NCBI GenBank assembly: GCA_035946955.1
Contig: DASYYE010000150.1
Coordinates: 1 to 32,304 of the forward strand
Direction: 5' to 3'
DNA: 32,304 bases
From: DASYYE01 sp035946955
GTDB taxonomy: Bacteria > Actinomycetota > Actinomycetes > Streptosporangiales > Streptosporangiaceae
A program made the translations under genes and the position numbers. Below are positions 1 to 8,609 of this stretch, piece after piece (within the stretch, counting starts at the first letter, position 1; each line of letters starts with the position of its first letter). The notes under the pieces were generated by a model. The model ran no database searches, was not told the DNA's origin, and was given only the letters and a program-made list of their open reading frames with translations.

Positions 1-1536
1 CACGGCCAGCAGGTCGGGGTCATTGACCTCCCAGCCGATCTGCGGCTCCAGACGGATCCGCGCACCATTGGCGCCGCCGCGCTTGTCACTGCCACGGAAC
101 GACGAGGCCGCCGCCCACGCGGTGGACACGAGCTGGGACACCGACAGTCCGCAGGCGAGGACCTGGGCCTTGAGCGCGGCGATGTCCGCCGCGTCGATGA
201 GCTCGTGCGTCACCGTGGGGAGGGGGTCCTGCCACAGCAGCGGCTCGGCCGGGACCTCCGGGCCGAGGTAGCGCACGATCGGGCCCATGTCGCGGTGGGT
301 CAGCTTGAACCACGCCCGGGCGAAGGCGTCCGCGAACTCGTCGGGGTGCTCGAGGAAGCGCCGCGTGATCCGCTCGTAGACCGGGTCCATGCGCAGGGCG
401 AGGTCGGTCGTGAGCATGGTCGGGGCGTGGCGCTTCGACGGGTCGTGGGCGTCGGGGACGGTACCCGCCCCGGCGCCGTCCTTGGGCGTCCACTGGTATG
501 CGCCAGCGGGGCTGCGGGTCAGCTCCCACTCGTAGCCGTACAGGGTCTCGAGGAAGCTGTTGTCCCACGTCACTGGGGTCGGCGTCCAGATGACCTCGAT
601 ACCGCTGGTGATCGCGTCGTCGCCCTTGCCGGTGCGGTAGCTGCTCTTCCAGCCGAGGCCCTGCTGTTCGATCGGGGCGGCCTCGGGGTCGGGGCCGACG
701 TGGTCCTCGGGGCCCGCGCCATGGGTCTTGCCGAAGGTGTGGCCGCCCGCGATCAGGGCGACTGTCTCCTCGTCATTCATCGCCATCCGGCGGAACGTCT
801 CACGGATGTCGACGGCGGCGGCGATCGGGTCCGGGTTGCCGTTCGGGCCCTGCGGGTTGACGTAGATCAGGCCCATCTGGACCGCGGCGAAGGGCTTCTC
901 GAGCTCCCGGTTGCCGGTGTAGCGCTCATCCCCGAGCCACGTGGTCTCGGGGCCCCAGTAGACGTCCTCGTCTGGCTCCCAAGCATCCACGCGGCCGCCG
1001 CCAAAACCAAAAGTCTTGAAGCCCATCGACTCCAGGGCGACGTTGCCAGCGAGGACCATCAGGTCGGCCCACGAGATCTTCTGGCCGTACTTCTGCTTGA
1101 CCGGCCACAGCAGGCGGCGGGCCTTGTCCAGGTTCGCATTGTCCGGCCAGCTGTTGAGCGGCGCGAACCGCTGCTGGCCGGATCCGGCGCCGCCGCGGCC
1201 GTCATTGATCCGGTAGGTGCCCGCGCCGTGCCACGCCATCCGGATGATGAGCGGGCCGTAGTTGCCGAAGTCGGCTGGCCACCAGTCCTGCGAGGTCGTC
1301 AGCACCTGCGCGATGTCGGCCTTCACGGCGGCGAAGTCGAGCGTCTTGAACGCCTCGGCATAGTTGAAGTCCTTGCCGAGGGGGTTGGCCACAGCAGGGT
1401 TCTTGGCGAGGATCTTCAGGTTGAGCTGCTCCGACCACCACTGGCGGTTCCCGCCGCCCTGGGTCGGCTGCAGGGCACGCTCGTGCATGACAGGGCAGCC
1501 GCCGTCAGCGGCGGTTGCATCATGGTTCTCAGACAT
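1..1536 (-). CDS. katG: Catalase-peroxidase KatG (partial, C-terminal part outside window)
   Basis: Bifunctional haem catalase/peroxidase that removes hydrogen peroxide in the cytoplasm. The frame is open from the ATG at 1536 to the window edge (512 codons), so roughly the last third of the usual ~740 residues is missing. The N-terminal haem domain is clear: distal Arg99, Trp102 and His103 in IIRMAWHGAGTYR, Tyr225 in MGLIYVNPQG, Met251 in FRRMAMND and proximal His266 in IAGGHTFGKTHGAG. Trp102, Tyr225 and Met251 are the three residues that form the family's covalent adduct, so catalase activity should be intact. The start has a GGAGGG ribosome site 5 nt upstream. It lies 55 bp downstream of furA on the same strand, the arrangement known from mycobacteria and streptomycetes, so co-transcription and FurA control are likely. 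Confidence 0.97.
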   Translation of the reverse strand, partial: MSENHDATAADGGCPVMHERALQPTQGGGNRQWWSEQLNLKILAKNPAVANPLGKDFNYAEAFKTLDFAAVKADIAQVLTTSQDWWPADFGNYGPLIIRMAWHGAGTYRINDGRGGAGSGQQRFAPLNSWPDNANLDKARRLLWPVKQKYGQKISWADLMVLAGNVALESMGFKTFGFGGGRVDAWEPDEDVYWGPETTWLGDERYTGNRELEKPFAAVQMGLIYVNPQGPNGNPDPIAAAVDIRETFRRMAMNDEETVALIAGGHTFGKTHGAGPEDHVGPDPEAAPIEQQGLGWKSSYRTGKGDDAITSGIEVIWTPTPVTWDNSFLETLYGYEWELTRSPAGAYQWTPKDGAGAGTVPDAHDPSKRHAPTMLTTDLALRMDPVYERITRRFLEHPDEFADAFARAWFKLTHRDMGPIVRYLGPEVPAEPLLWQDPLPTVTHELIDAADIAALKAQVLACGLSVSQLVSTAWAAASSFRGSDKRGGANGARIRLEPQIGWEVNDPDLLAV

Positions 1537-1591
1537 GGAATCCCTCCGGACTGGGCAGATCAAGTGCTCTGGGTTCAGGGGTCACCCGGCC

Positions 1592-2020
1592 TCAGCCATC
1601 TGGCGCGGTGAGCCCTGTCTGGCAGCGGGGGCAGCGCCCCCAGAACGTGACTTCCGCTTCCTCGACCGTGAAGCCGGCGTTTGCGGCGGGCTCCAGGCAG
1701 GGGGCGTGGCCGACAACGCAGTCCACATCGGACACGGCGCCGCAGTTGCGGCACACGAGGTGGTGGTGGTTGTCACCGGTCCTGGCCTCGTATCGGGCCG
1801 GGCTGCCAGCCGGCTCGATTCGGCGCACCAGACCCGCGCTGGCCAGCGCGTTCAGCGCCTCGTAGACCGCTTGGAGCGTGAGGTGGCCGACCCGTTCCCG
1901 CGCGGCACATGCGACCTCCTCGGTGTCCGGGTGGCCGCCTCCGCGCACCGCATCCAGGATCGCGAGCCGGGCAGCGGTTACCCGGAGCCCGGCATCGCGC
2001 AGCCGATCCGCGTCAGTCAC
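1592..2020 (-). CDS. furA: Fur-family peroxide/iron-responsive repressor FurA (CatR-like)
   Basis: A 142-residue Fur-family regulator, the normal length. It has an N-terminal winged helix (about residues 10-75, with the recognition region around LTLQAVYEALNALASAGLV), a His-rich metal site HHHLVC at 85-90, and two CxxC zinc pairs at Cys90/Cys93 and Cys130/Cys133. Members next to katG repress the furA-katG operon and release it on oxidation; that role is inferred from position. The start is GTG at 2020. There is no Shine-Dalgarno sequence, but a TAGGCT box ends exactly 6 nt before the GTG with a TTGAAT box 17 nt further upstream, so the mRNA is probably leaderless. The -35 region overlaps a tandem 16-bp repeat that could be the operator. 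Confidence 0.93.
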   Translation of the reverse strand: MTDADRLRDAGLRVTAARLAILDAVRGGGHPDTEEVACAARERVGHLTLQAVYEALNALASAGLVRRIEPAGSPARYEARTGDNHHHLVCRNCGAVSDVDCVVGHAPCLEPAANAGFTVEEAEVTFWGRCPRCQTGLTAPDG

Positions 2021-2026
2021 CTGGCC

Positions 2027-2077
2027 AGCCTAGACCCTACGGATGAACTATTCAATTAAAGGAACTACTCATCTAAA
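2027..2077 (-). promoter_or_regulatory. furA-katG promoter with tandem direct-repeat operator
   Basis: Read leftward: TAGGCT (2032-2027) with a 6-nt gap to the furA GTG, and TTGAAT (2055-2050) with a 17-nt spacer. Two direct repeats of 16 bp (2045-2060 and 2062-2077; 13 of 16 bases identical, 17-bp period, plus-strand form GAACTAYTCAWYTAAA) cover the -35 box. This AT-rich patch stands out from the GC-rich surroundings. FurA autoregulation is an inference from position. Confidence 0.7.
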
Positions 2078-2470
2078 AGAAGCTGCAAAACCTGCTGTCC
2101 GCCCAGTGTCGCGTGAACCCTGGTGGGCACAGCCAGCACCCACACTCAACCACCCGGCGCCGTGGACACGTGAGGCGACTCTACGCTCTCAGCTGGCCAA
2201 CACCGGACACAGGTTCGAGTTTGCGGGTCACGGCTGCCGTGGTCATGACAGCGAGACGCAAGCTCGCCCTGGCAGAGCACGCGGCCCTGCCAGGGCGAGT
2301 CGATGAAGCCGGTCCCCCGTTTCATCGTTGGGTCCCCCAGATGATGATGACATGCCACACCAGAGCACCTTCACCGGGGGTAGGCATATGGTTACGGAAA
2401 GCGATCAGGCGCTCTGGGAACCCCTGCTGCAGCGCCCTCGTGGGCCGCGGCGGCCGCTGGTGGGGAGCGG
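2078..2470. other. Intergenic region without a supported gene
   Basis: This divergent intergenic stretch lies between furA and the HD-domain gene. Open frames on both strands carry no recognisable motif and have poor start contexts. The only distinct structure is the 13-bp-stem hairpin at 2263-2299. No promoter box for the HD gene could be identified with confidence. Confidence 0.5.
2263..2299. repeat. Orphan perfect hairpin (13-bp stem, 11-nt loop)
   Basis: The arms CTCGCCCTGGCAG (2263-2275) and CTGCCAGGGCGAG (2287-2299) are perfectly complementary. The hairpin ends no recognised gene, because furA starts at 2020 going left and the HD gene starts at 2471 going right. It may be a terminator of an unrecognised transcript or a structured leader element. 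Confidence 0.6.
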
Positions 2471-3079
2471 GTGTCCAATTGGTCCATGCAGACCCTGGCG
2501 GCACAGATCCAGTTCCTGCTGGAAGCCGACAAGCTCAAGAGCGTGCTCAGGCAGACCACGCTGGCCGATGCGTCACGGCGCGAGAATTCCGCGGAACACT
2601 CCTGGCACCTCGCGCTCATGGCATTGGTGCTCGCCGGGCATGCCCCACCCGACGTCGACCTCGGCCGGGCCCTGGCCATGGTGGTCCTGCACGACCTGGT
2701 GGAGATCGATGCCGGAGACCTGTTCCTGTATGCGGACGCCGCGGCGCACGCGCGGCAGGCCACGGCCGAGCGCGCCGCCGCGCAGCGGCTCTTCGGGCTC
2801 CTGCCGGGACAGCAGGCAGAGACGTTGCGCGCGCTGTGGGAGGAGTTCGAGGAACGCTCGACACCCGACGCCAAGTTCGCGCGGGCACTGGACCGGCTGC
2901 AGCCGATGCTCCTCAATTTCGCGGTGGGCGGCGGCACATGGCGCAGCCACCGGGTGCCCATTGAGCAGGTGCTCGCCCGGGTCGCCCTCATCGAGGACGG
3001 TTCGGCAGCGCTCGGGGCCTACGCCCGGGACATGATCGCCGACGCGCAGGCCAAAGGCATGTTCGCTCACCCGGACTGA
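2471..3079 (+). CDS. HD-domain phosphohydrolase, YfbR/HDDC2 type
   Basis: A 202-residue protein of the HD family. Metal ligands are visible as His43 in SAEHSWHLA, His74-Asp75 in VVLHDLVEIDAGD and Asp141 in RALDRLQPM. The ENSAEHSW and HDxxExxxGD patterns match the YfbR/HDDC2 group, whose characterised members are 5'-deoxynucleotidases acting on dNMPs; the exact substrate here is not known. The start is GTG at 2471, behind a GGGGAG ribosome site 4-5 nt upstream; an in-frame ATG five codons later is possible but has no better site. It stands alone, converging with the small leftward gene that ends at 3118. Confidence 0.82.
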   Translation: MSNWSMQTLAAQIQFLLEADKLKSVLRQTTLADASRRENSAEHSWHLALMALVLAGHAPPDVDLGRALAMVVLHDLVEIDAGDLFLYADAAAHARQATAERAAAQRLFGLLPGQQAETLRALWEEFEERSTPDAKFARALDRLQPMLLNFAVGGGTWRSHRVPIEQVLARVALIEDGSAALGAYARDMIADAQAKGMFAHPD

Positions 3080-3117
3080 CCTGGCCGAGCCTCACCCGTT
3101 CACGGCGCGTCAGCCCG

Positions 3118-3381
3118 CTACGAGGGCCACCCTTCCTCACGCGCGGGCTGCTGGTCTTTCGGTTCCGGTGCCGGGTGCTCGACCAGGGCGATCACCCGGC
3201 TTGCCATGAACCTGGCGGTCCTCACCACCGTGCCACCCCGGGTCACTTCGGTGACTTCGACCATGCCGCGCCGGTTGACCACCTCGACCCGGCGCCCGGC
3301 CCGGGTGGCCGCTACCTCATAGGTCTTAGTGGAGCCGCCCGCGTCGATGACGACCTCCACCCTGTCGCCTCTCACAACCAC
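3118..3381 (-). CDS. Small conserved actinobacterial protein of unknown function
   Basis: An 87-residue basic, beta-rich protein with repeated Val-Glu-Val segments (GDRVEVVIDAGG, GRRVEVVNRRGMVEVTEV, RTARFMASRVIALVEHP) and a polar, proline-containing tail. There is no signal peptide, membrane segment or catalytic motif. I recall similar small proteins next to this ABC ATPase and serB in other actinobacteria, but cannot verify it here. The start is uncertain: GTG at 3381 is chosen because the conserved-looking part begins there and upstream sequence overlaps the ABC gene. It is the last gene of a leftward pair, 62 bp behind the ATPase. No function can be assigned. Confidence 0.6.
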   Translation of the reverse strand: MVVRGDRVEVVIDAGGSTKTYEVAATRAGRRVEVVNRRGMVEVTEVTRGGTVVRTARFMASRVIALVEHPAPEPKDQQPAREEGWPS

Positions 3382-3443
3382 CCCATACCCACCCACGAGG
3401 CTGGCGGTGCGTGAGCTGCGGCCGCGGGACGCGCCCTGGGCCG

Positions 3444-4232
3444 CTACAGAGCTGCCCGTGCACTCCAGCGGGCGCCGAACCGCTCGAGCACGAGCGGCAC
3501 TCCAAAGCACTTGGACAGGTTGGGCTCGGTGAAGACCTCGGTGAGCCTGCCCGCCGCCAGCACCGAACCACGCCGCATCAGCATCGCGTGGGTGAACCCT
3601 TCGGGAACTTCTTCGACATGGTGGGTGACGAGCACCATGGCGGGTGCTGCACGGTCCAGCGCAAGCGCGGAGACCCACCGCAGCAGGTCTTCCCTGCCAC
3701 CGAGGTCCAGCCCAGCGGCTGGCTCGTCGAGCAGCAGTATCTCCGGGTCGGGCATGAGCGCGCGGGCGATCTGGACGCGCTTGCGCTCGCCTTCGGACAG
3801 GGTGGCGAACCTGCGCCTGATGAGGTGTGCGCAGCCGAGGGCGTCGAGCAGCTCCACCGCCCGCGTGACGTCGGCGGAGTCGTACTCCTCGCGCCATCGG
3901 CCGACCATGGCGTAAGACGCCGTCAGCACGAGGTCGATCACTTTCTCACCTGGCGGGACCCGGTCAGCCAGGGCGGCGCTGGCCAGCCCGATCCGCGGCC
4001 GCAACTCGAACACGTCGGTCGAGCCAAGCCGCTCACCCAGCACCTCGGCGGTTCCCTCAGAGGGGAACAACTGGGCTGCGGCCACCTGGAGCAGGGTTGT
4101 CTTGCCTGCTCCGTTGGGCCCCACCACCACCCAGCGTTCGGCGTCGTGGACGGCCCAGGTGACGTCGCGCAGCAGCATCGAGCCTCCTCGACGGACACCG
4201 ACCCCGCGCAGCCGTACCACCTCGTCGGACAT
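3444..4232 (-). CDS. ABC transporter ATP-binding protein (stand-alone)
   Basis: A 262-residue ABC ATPase. Walker A is GPNGAGKTT at 38-46, the signature LSEGERKRVQIARAL starts at 145, Walker B ILLLDEP is at 165-171, and the switch His lies in LVTHHVEEVPEGF. The sequence resembles the ModF/YlmA-like group of ATPases that often lack an adjacent permease, and none is encoded here, so the transported substrate is unknown. The start ATG at 4232 has a strong GGGGAGGAG ribosome site. It is transcribed divergently from serB, with 145 bp between them, and is followed by the small gene at 3381-3118. Confidence 0.9.
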   Translation of the reverse strand: MSDEVVRLRGVGVRRGGSMLLRDVTWAVHDAERWVVVGPNGAGKTTLLQVAAAQLFPSEGTAEVLGERLGSTDVFELRPRIGLASAALADRVPPGEKVIDLVLTASYAMVGRWREEYDSADVTRAVELLDALGCAHLIRRRFATLSEGERKRVQIARALMPDPEILLLDEPAAGLDLGGREDLLRWVSALALDRAAPAMVLVTHHVEEVPEGFTHAMLMRRGSVLAAGRLTEVFTEPNLSKCFGVPLVLERFGARWSARAAL

Positions 4233-4363
4233 CCAACTCCTCCCCGATGAGCCGCTCCGGAACGAACCTATGCCATCGGGGGCCGGTACATGGCCAAGGC
4301 CGCGGCCAGCCTCCGCCGGTGAGGATGGGGCAGCCTCACCTCAGCCACTCGTCTGGGCGCCGG

Positions 4364-4369
4364 TAGCGT
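4364..4369 (+). promoter_or_regulatory. Probable -10 box for leaderless serB
   Basis: TAGCGT lies 8 nt before the serB ATG and there is no Shine-Dalgarno sequence, which places transcription start at about the start codon. No convincing -35 box is visible. Confidence 0.5.
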
Positions 4370-4377
4370 TGGGCGCG

Positions 4378-5577
4378 ATGAACGAGGCGCCCACGACCGT
4401 CTTGGTGACCTTGACCGGCCGCGACCGGCCGGGGGTCACCGCACGGCTCTTCACCGCCCTGGCCGGGCACGAGCTGGCGGTCGCCGACATCGAGCAGGTC
4501 GTCATCAGAGGGCGGCTGGTCCTGGGTGTCCTGCTCGCCTGCGACGCGGACCCCGACCTCACGGCCATCCACCGGGCGGTGCGGGCGGTCGCGGACGACC
4601 TGGGGCTGGATGTGGAGATCACTACCGGCCGTGGTGAGCCCAGCCGGCGGCGCGGACAGCTCCACGTGACGGTCCTGGGTGCGCCGCTGCGGCCCGTCGC
4701 GGTGGCGGCGATCGCCGGGCGGATCGCGGCCAGCGGCGCGAACATCGACCGAATCGACCGGCTGGCTCAGCGCCCCGTCACCTGCGTCGAACTCGAGGTG
4801 TCCGGGGCCGACCCCGACGCGCTGCGCGCCGACCTCGCCCGCGCCTCGGCCGAGCAGGGCGTGGACGTTGCGGTCCAGCGGGGCGGGCTGCACCGGCGGG
4901 CGATGCGGCTGATCGTCATGGACGTCGACTCGACACTCATCGCTGGTGAGGTGATCGACCTGCTGGCGGCGCGGGCCGGCTGCGCCGAGCAGGTAGCCAA
5001 GGTGACAGCGGCCACGATGCGCGGTGAGGCTGACTTCGCCGCCGCGCTCAGCGAACGGGTGGCGCTCCTGGCTGGCCTGGACGCCGCCGCGATCGAGGGT
5101 GTCCGGCGCGAGCTCCAGTTGGCCCCTGGCGCGCGCACGCTCATCCGGACCCTGCGCCACCTGGGCTTCCGCTGCGGCATCGTGAGCGGCGGGTTCACCC
5201 AGATCACCGACGTCCTGGCCGCTGAACTGGGGCTGGACTACGCGGCAGCCAACACGCTCGAGGTTGTCGACGGCAAGCTCACTGGCCGCCTGACCGGGCC
5301 GGTCATCGACCGGGCGGGCAAGGCAGCGGCCCTCAAGCAGTTCGCCGCACAGGCGGGAGTCCCACTGAGCCAGACGGTCGCGGTGGGCGACGGTGCCAAC
5401 GACCTCGACATGATCGCCACGGCCGGCCTCGGCATCGCCTTCAATGCCAAGCAGATCGTCCGGGATGCCGCAGACGCCTCGGTCAGCGTCCCCTACCTGG
5501 ACACGGTCCTGTACCTGCTCGGTGTCTCCCGTGACGAGGTAGAAGCCGCCCAGCACCACACGGCTCCGCAAACCTGA
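4378..5577 (+). CDS. serB: Phosphoserine phosphatase SerB with N-terminal ACT domain
   Basis: A 399-residue enzyme catalysing the last step of serine synthesis, phosphoserine to serine plus phosphate. Residues about 5-170 form ACT-type regulatory domains (start TVLVTLTGRDRPGVTARLF; second module after QLHVTVLG). The HAD catalytic domain follows: nucleophile Asp182 and acid/base Asp184 in MDVDSTLI, motif II SGGFTQ, a motif III Lys in DRAGKAAALKQF, and motif IV GDGANDLDMI. The length matches actinobacterial SerB. The ATG at 4378 has no ribosome site but a TAGCGT box 8 nt upstream, so a leaderless transcript is likely. It converges with the SixA-like gene only 19 bp after its stop. Confidence 0.96.
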   Translation: MNEAPTTVLVTLTGRDRPGVTARLFTALAGHELAVADIEQVVIRGRLVLGVLLACDADPDLTAIHRAVRAVADDLGLDVEITTGRGEPSRRRGQLHVTVLGAPLRPVAVAAIAGRIAASGANIDRIDRLAQRPVTCVELEVSGADPDALRADLARASAEQGVDVAVQRGGLHRRAMRLIVMDVDSTLIAGEVIDLLAARAGCAEQVAKVTAATMRGEADFAAALSERVALLAGLDAAAIEGVRRELQLAPGARTLIRTLRHLGFRCGIVSGGFTQITDVLAAELGLDYAAANTLEVVDGKLTGRLTGPVIDRAGKAAALKQFAAQAGVPLSQTVAVGDGANDLDMIATAGLGIAFNAKQIVRDAADASVSVPYLDTVLYLLGVSRDEVEAAQHHTAPQT

Positions 5578-5596
5578 CGTCCCACAGCGGTGCCGT

Positions 5597-6100
5597 TCAG
5601 AACGTGGTGTGCGGGGTCCAGAAGTGCGCTAGCTCAGCTTCGCCGGGGTTGAGGTCGGACCAGAGGGTGCGCAGGTGGATGACTGCCAGGGCGCAGGCGG
5701 GGAAGTCGAGGTCGTGGCGGGCTGTGAGGTCGACGACGAGCTGGTGCGAAGCGGGGTTGTGGCCTACGGTCATCACGGAGGCCACCTGGTTGCTCTGCTC
5801 CCGGATGAGGCCGAGGAGGTCACCGGCGCAGGCGTCGTAGACCCGCCGGTCGTAGTCCACGTGATCGGGGTCCACCGTCACGTCCAGCTCGGCACTGAGG
5901 AGCTCCCAGGTCTGCCGCGTGCGCTGGGCCGAGGAACACAGCACCCGTTCGGGGGCGAGGCCCTCCACCGCCAGCCACCTGCCCGCGGACGTGGCGTCCC
6001 GCTGACCACGCCGGGTCAGCGGGCGCGCAACGTCGTTCACACCTGGCTCTCCTGCGGCCTTAGCGTGCCGCAGGACAAGCAGTGTCCGCTGGGTGCTCAT
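5597..6100 (-). CDS. SixA-like histidine phosphatase
   Basis: A 167-residue histidine phosphatase (phosphoglycerate-mutase-like superfamily). The catalytic His12 is in LVLRHAKA, a phosphate-binding Arg lies in SSAQRTRQTWELL (about 56-68), and the second His114 is in TVGHNP. Short members with this RHAKA motif are SixA-type phosphohistidine phosphatases, which dephosphorylate His-phosphorylated proteins; the substrate here is unknown. The ATG at 6100 is preceded by GGAGG with 4 nt spacing. The frame extends upstream, but that part overlaps the 3' end of hppA and is not conserved-looking. It sits 88 bp downstream of hppA on the same strand. Confidence 0.88.
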   Translation of the reverse strand: MSTQRTLLVLRHAKAAGEPGVNDVARPLTRRGQRDATSAGRWLAVEGLAPERVLCSSAQRTRQTWELLSAELDVTVDPDHVDYDRRVYDACAGDLLGLIREQSNQVASVMTVGHNPASHQLVVDLTARHDLDFPACALAVIHLRTLWSDLNPGEAELAHFWTPHTTF

Positions 6101-6188
6101 TGGCCTCCGCGCCTTTGGGATGTCCTGCGGTCTTGGCGGCCTCAGCGTCGTGGCCCGCCCAGTGGGGCGGATCCAGGGTACTCCGGGT

Positions 6189-8609
6189 TCAGCCGGTTGC
6201 CTTGGTCGCCTCCGAGGCTCCGTTGGTGTTCGCGGCCAGCGACGGGTCCGCCGGCTTCGCCGACTGGCCAGTGCTGGTGGCAGGCTCATCAATGGCGCCA
6301 GCCGGGGCGGCTGACGTTGCCACGGCTGCCCCACCGTCCGGGCCGTCCTCGACCAGGCTGACGGAGCGGCGCTTGGAGACCACGATGGCAGCCACCACAA
6401 TAGCGACGGCCGCGAGGGCCACGCCGACGCGCAGGCCGGTGTTGGTGCTGTACTTGACCACGCTCGTGGCGATGAGCAGCGAGACCAGGTTCATGACCTT
6501 GATCAGCGGGTTGATGGCCGGTCCCGCGGTGTCCTTGAACGGGTCGCCCACAGTGTCGCCGATGACGGTGGCGGCGTGCGACTCGGAGCCCTTGCCGCCG
6601 TAGTTGCCGTCCTCGACAAGCTTCTTGGCGTTGTCCCAGGCGCCACCGGCGTTGGCCAGGAACACCGCCATGAGCACGCCAGAGGCAATGGCGCCAGCGA
6701 GGAAGGAGCCCAGCGGGGCGTAGCCGAGTGCGAAACCGATCGCGATCGGTGTGAGCACCGCCAGCAGGCCCGGGGTGGCCAGCTCACGCAGGGAGTCGCG
6801 GGTGCAGATGTCCACCACGCGGCCGTATTCGGGCTTCTCTGTGAAGTTCATGATCCCGGGCCGGGTGCGGAACTGCTCGCGCACCTCTACGACCACCCGC
6901 TGCGCGGCCCTGCCTACGGCCCTGATCAGCAGGCTGGAGAACAGGAACACGACCGAGGCGCCCAGCAGGACACCGATGAGTACGTTGGGATGGTCCACCG
7001 ACAGGCTGAACGAGCTGGCGGCGCCGCCGAGCGCGGTCTCCACGGTGGTGCGGAACGAGCCGAACAGGGCCGTGGCGGCGAGCACCGCGGTCGCGATCGC
7101 GATGCCCTTGGTGATGGCCTTGGTGGTGTTGCCGACCGCGTCGAGCTGGGTGAGGATCCGCGCGCCTTCACCGTGGACATCGCCAGACATCTCGGCGATG
7201 CCCTGGGCGTTGTCGGTCACCGGCCCGAAGGAGTCCATGGAGACGATGACACCGACGGTGGTGAGCAGGCCCGTGCCAGCCAGGGCGACCGCGAACAGGG
7301 CCAGGGTGGCATTGCCGGTGCCGAGCAGGAACGCGCCGTAGACCGCGCCGCCGATCAGCAGGGCGGCGTAGACAGCCGACTCCATGCCGGTCGCGACTCC
7401 GGACAGGATCACGGTCGCGGGCCCGGTCAGCGAACTCTCCCCGATCTCCTTGACCGGCTTGCGGTTGGTTTCGGTGAAGTACCCGGTCAGCAACTGGATG
7501 GCGCTGGCGAGCACCAGGCCGATGACCACCGCGCCAATGGCCAGCCAGCGCGGGCTGCCACCGTGGGTGAGGATCGCCTGTGCCCCGGCGCCAACGACGC
7601 CCTTGAGCCCACTGAACTTGGCGGGCAGGTACAGGAACGCCGCGCCGATGACGAGCACCAGCGAGATCACGGCCGAGACGAAGAAGCCCCGGTTGATGGC
7701 GCTCATGCCGCTGCGGTCGCCCTTGCGCGGGGCTACGACGAAGATCCCGATGACCGCGGTGATGACACCGAGCATCGGCACGATCAGCGGGAAGACCAGG
7801 CCGTAGTTGCCGAACGCAACCTTGCCCAGGATGAGCGAGGCCACCAGCATCACCGCGTAGGACTCGAACAGGTCGGCCGCCATGCCCGCACAGTCACCGA
7901 CGTTGTCACCCACGTTGTCAGCGATCGTGGCGGCATTGCGCGGGTCGTCCTCGGGGATGTTCTTCTCGACCTTGCCCACCAGGTCAGCACCGACGTCCGC
8001 GGCCTTGGTGTAGATACCGCCGCCGACACGCATGAACATCGCGAGCAGCGCGGCACCGAAGCCGAAGCCCTCCAGCACACTCGGTGCATTGGCCCGGTAG
8101 ATCAAGACCACCACCGCGGCGCCGAACAGACCCAGGCCCACCGTGAACATCCCGGCCACGCCGCCGGTGCGGAATGCGATCCGCAGCGCGTTCCGTTCGC
8201 CACTGTCCCGGGCGGCGGCGGCCACCCGCACGTTGCCACGCACGCACAGCGACATACCGGTGAACCCAGTCAGCGCCGAGAACAGCGCGCCGACCACGAA
8301 GAACGCCGAACGGCCCCAGCGGACCCCCGCGGAATCCGCGGGCAGCAGCAGGAGTACGAAGAAGATCAGTACTACAAACACACCCAGGGTCTGGAACTGC
8401 CGCCGCAGATAAGCCGCGGCGCCCTCCTGGACCGCCTGGGAAATCTCCCGCATCTTTTCGGTCCCTTGGCTGGCCGCGAGTACCTCACGCACCAGCCCAC
8501 CGGCCACGCCAAGCGCGAGCAGCGCCACCACCGCGACAACCACGACCAAAGTAAGGTTGCTGCCGGTTACGCTGACTGCGCCGCTCGAGGCGAGACTAAG
8601 CCCAGACAT
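6189..8609 (-). CDS. hppA: Membrane-bound proton-translocating pyrophosphatase, K+-independent type
   Basis: An 806-residue integral membrane pump that couples pyrophosphate hydrolysis to proton export, with about 16 membrane segments as in the family. Substrate-binding motifs are clear: DNVGDNVGDCAGMAADLFESY and, near the C-terminus, GDTVGDPFKDTAGPAINPLIKVMN. The family's potassium-dependence marker reads GNTTKAITKG, with Lys after GNTT, the residue found in K+-independent pumps (K+-dependent ones have Ala). An Ala/Gly-rich cytoplasmic tail of about 50 residues follows the last membrane segment. The start ATG at 8609 is chosen over an upstream in-frame start because AAGGAGGA lies 4 nt before it. 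It follows the anti-sigma gene and bldG on the same strand, as in Streptomyces, but a hairpin and a -10 box suggest its own promoter. Confidence 0.97.
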   Translation of the reverse strand: MSGLSLASSGAVSVTGSNLTLVVVVAVVALLALGVAGGLVREVLAASQGTEKMREISQAVQEGAAAYLRRQFQTLGVFVVLIFFVLLLLPADSAGVRWGRSAFFVVGALFSALTGFTGMSLCVRGNVRVAAAARDSGERNALRIAFRTGGVAGMFTVGLGLFGAAVVVLIYRANAPSVLEGFGFGAALLAMFMRVGGGIYTKAADVGADLVGKVEKNIPEDDPRNAATIADNVGDNVGDCAGMAADLFESYAVMLVASLILGKVAFGNYGLVFPLIVPMLGVITAVIGIFVVAPRKGDRSGMSAINRGFFVSAVISLVLVIGAAFLYLPAKFSGLKGVVGAGAQAILTHGGSPRWLAIGAVVIGLVLASAIQLLTGYFTETNRKPVKEIGESSLTGPATVILSGVATGMESAVYAALLIGGAVYGAFLLGTGNATLALFAVALAGTGLLTTVGVIVSMDSFGPVTDNAQGIAEMSGDVHGEGARILTQLDAVGNTTKAITKGIAIATAVLAATALFGSFRTTVETALGGAASSFSLSVDHPNVLIGVLLGASVVFLFSSLLIRAVGRAAQRVVVEVREQFRTRPGIMNFTEKPEYGRVVDICTRDSLRELATPGLLAVLTPIAIGFALGYAPLGSFLAGAIASGVLMAVFLANAGGAWDNAKKLVEDGNYGGKGSESHAATVIGDTVGDPFKDTAGPAINPLIKVMNLVSLLIATSVVKYSTNTGLRVGVALAAVAIVVAAIVVSKRRSVSLVEDGPDGGAAVATSAAPAGAIDEPATSTGQSAKPADPSLAANTNGASEATKATG

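Noticed and set aside
205..1611. Rightward 468-codon frame opposite katG
   Set aside because: It is a shadow of katG, whose haem-site residues are intact on the other strand.
3382..3897. N-terminal extension of the small protein gene to 3897
   Set aside because: That part is Arg/Ala/Gly-rich, overlaps the ABC ATPase in another frame, and has no conserved sequence; only the last 87 residues look real.
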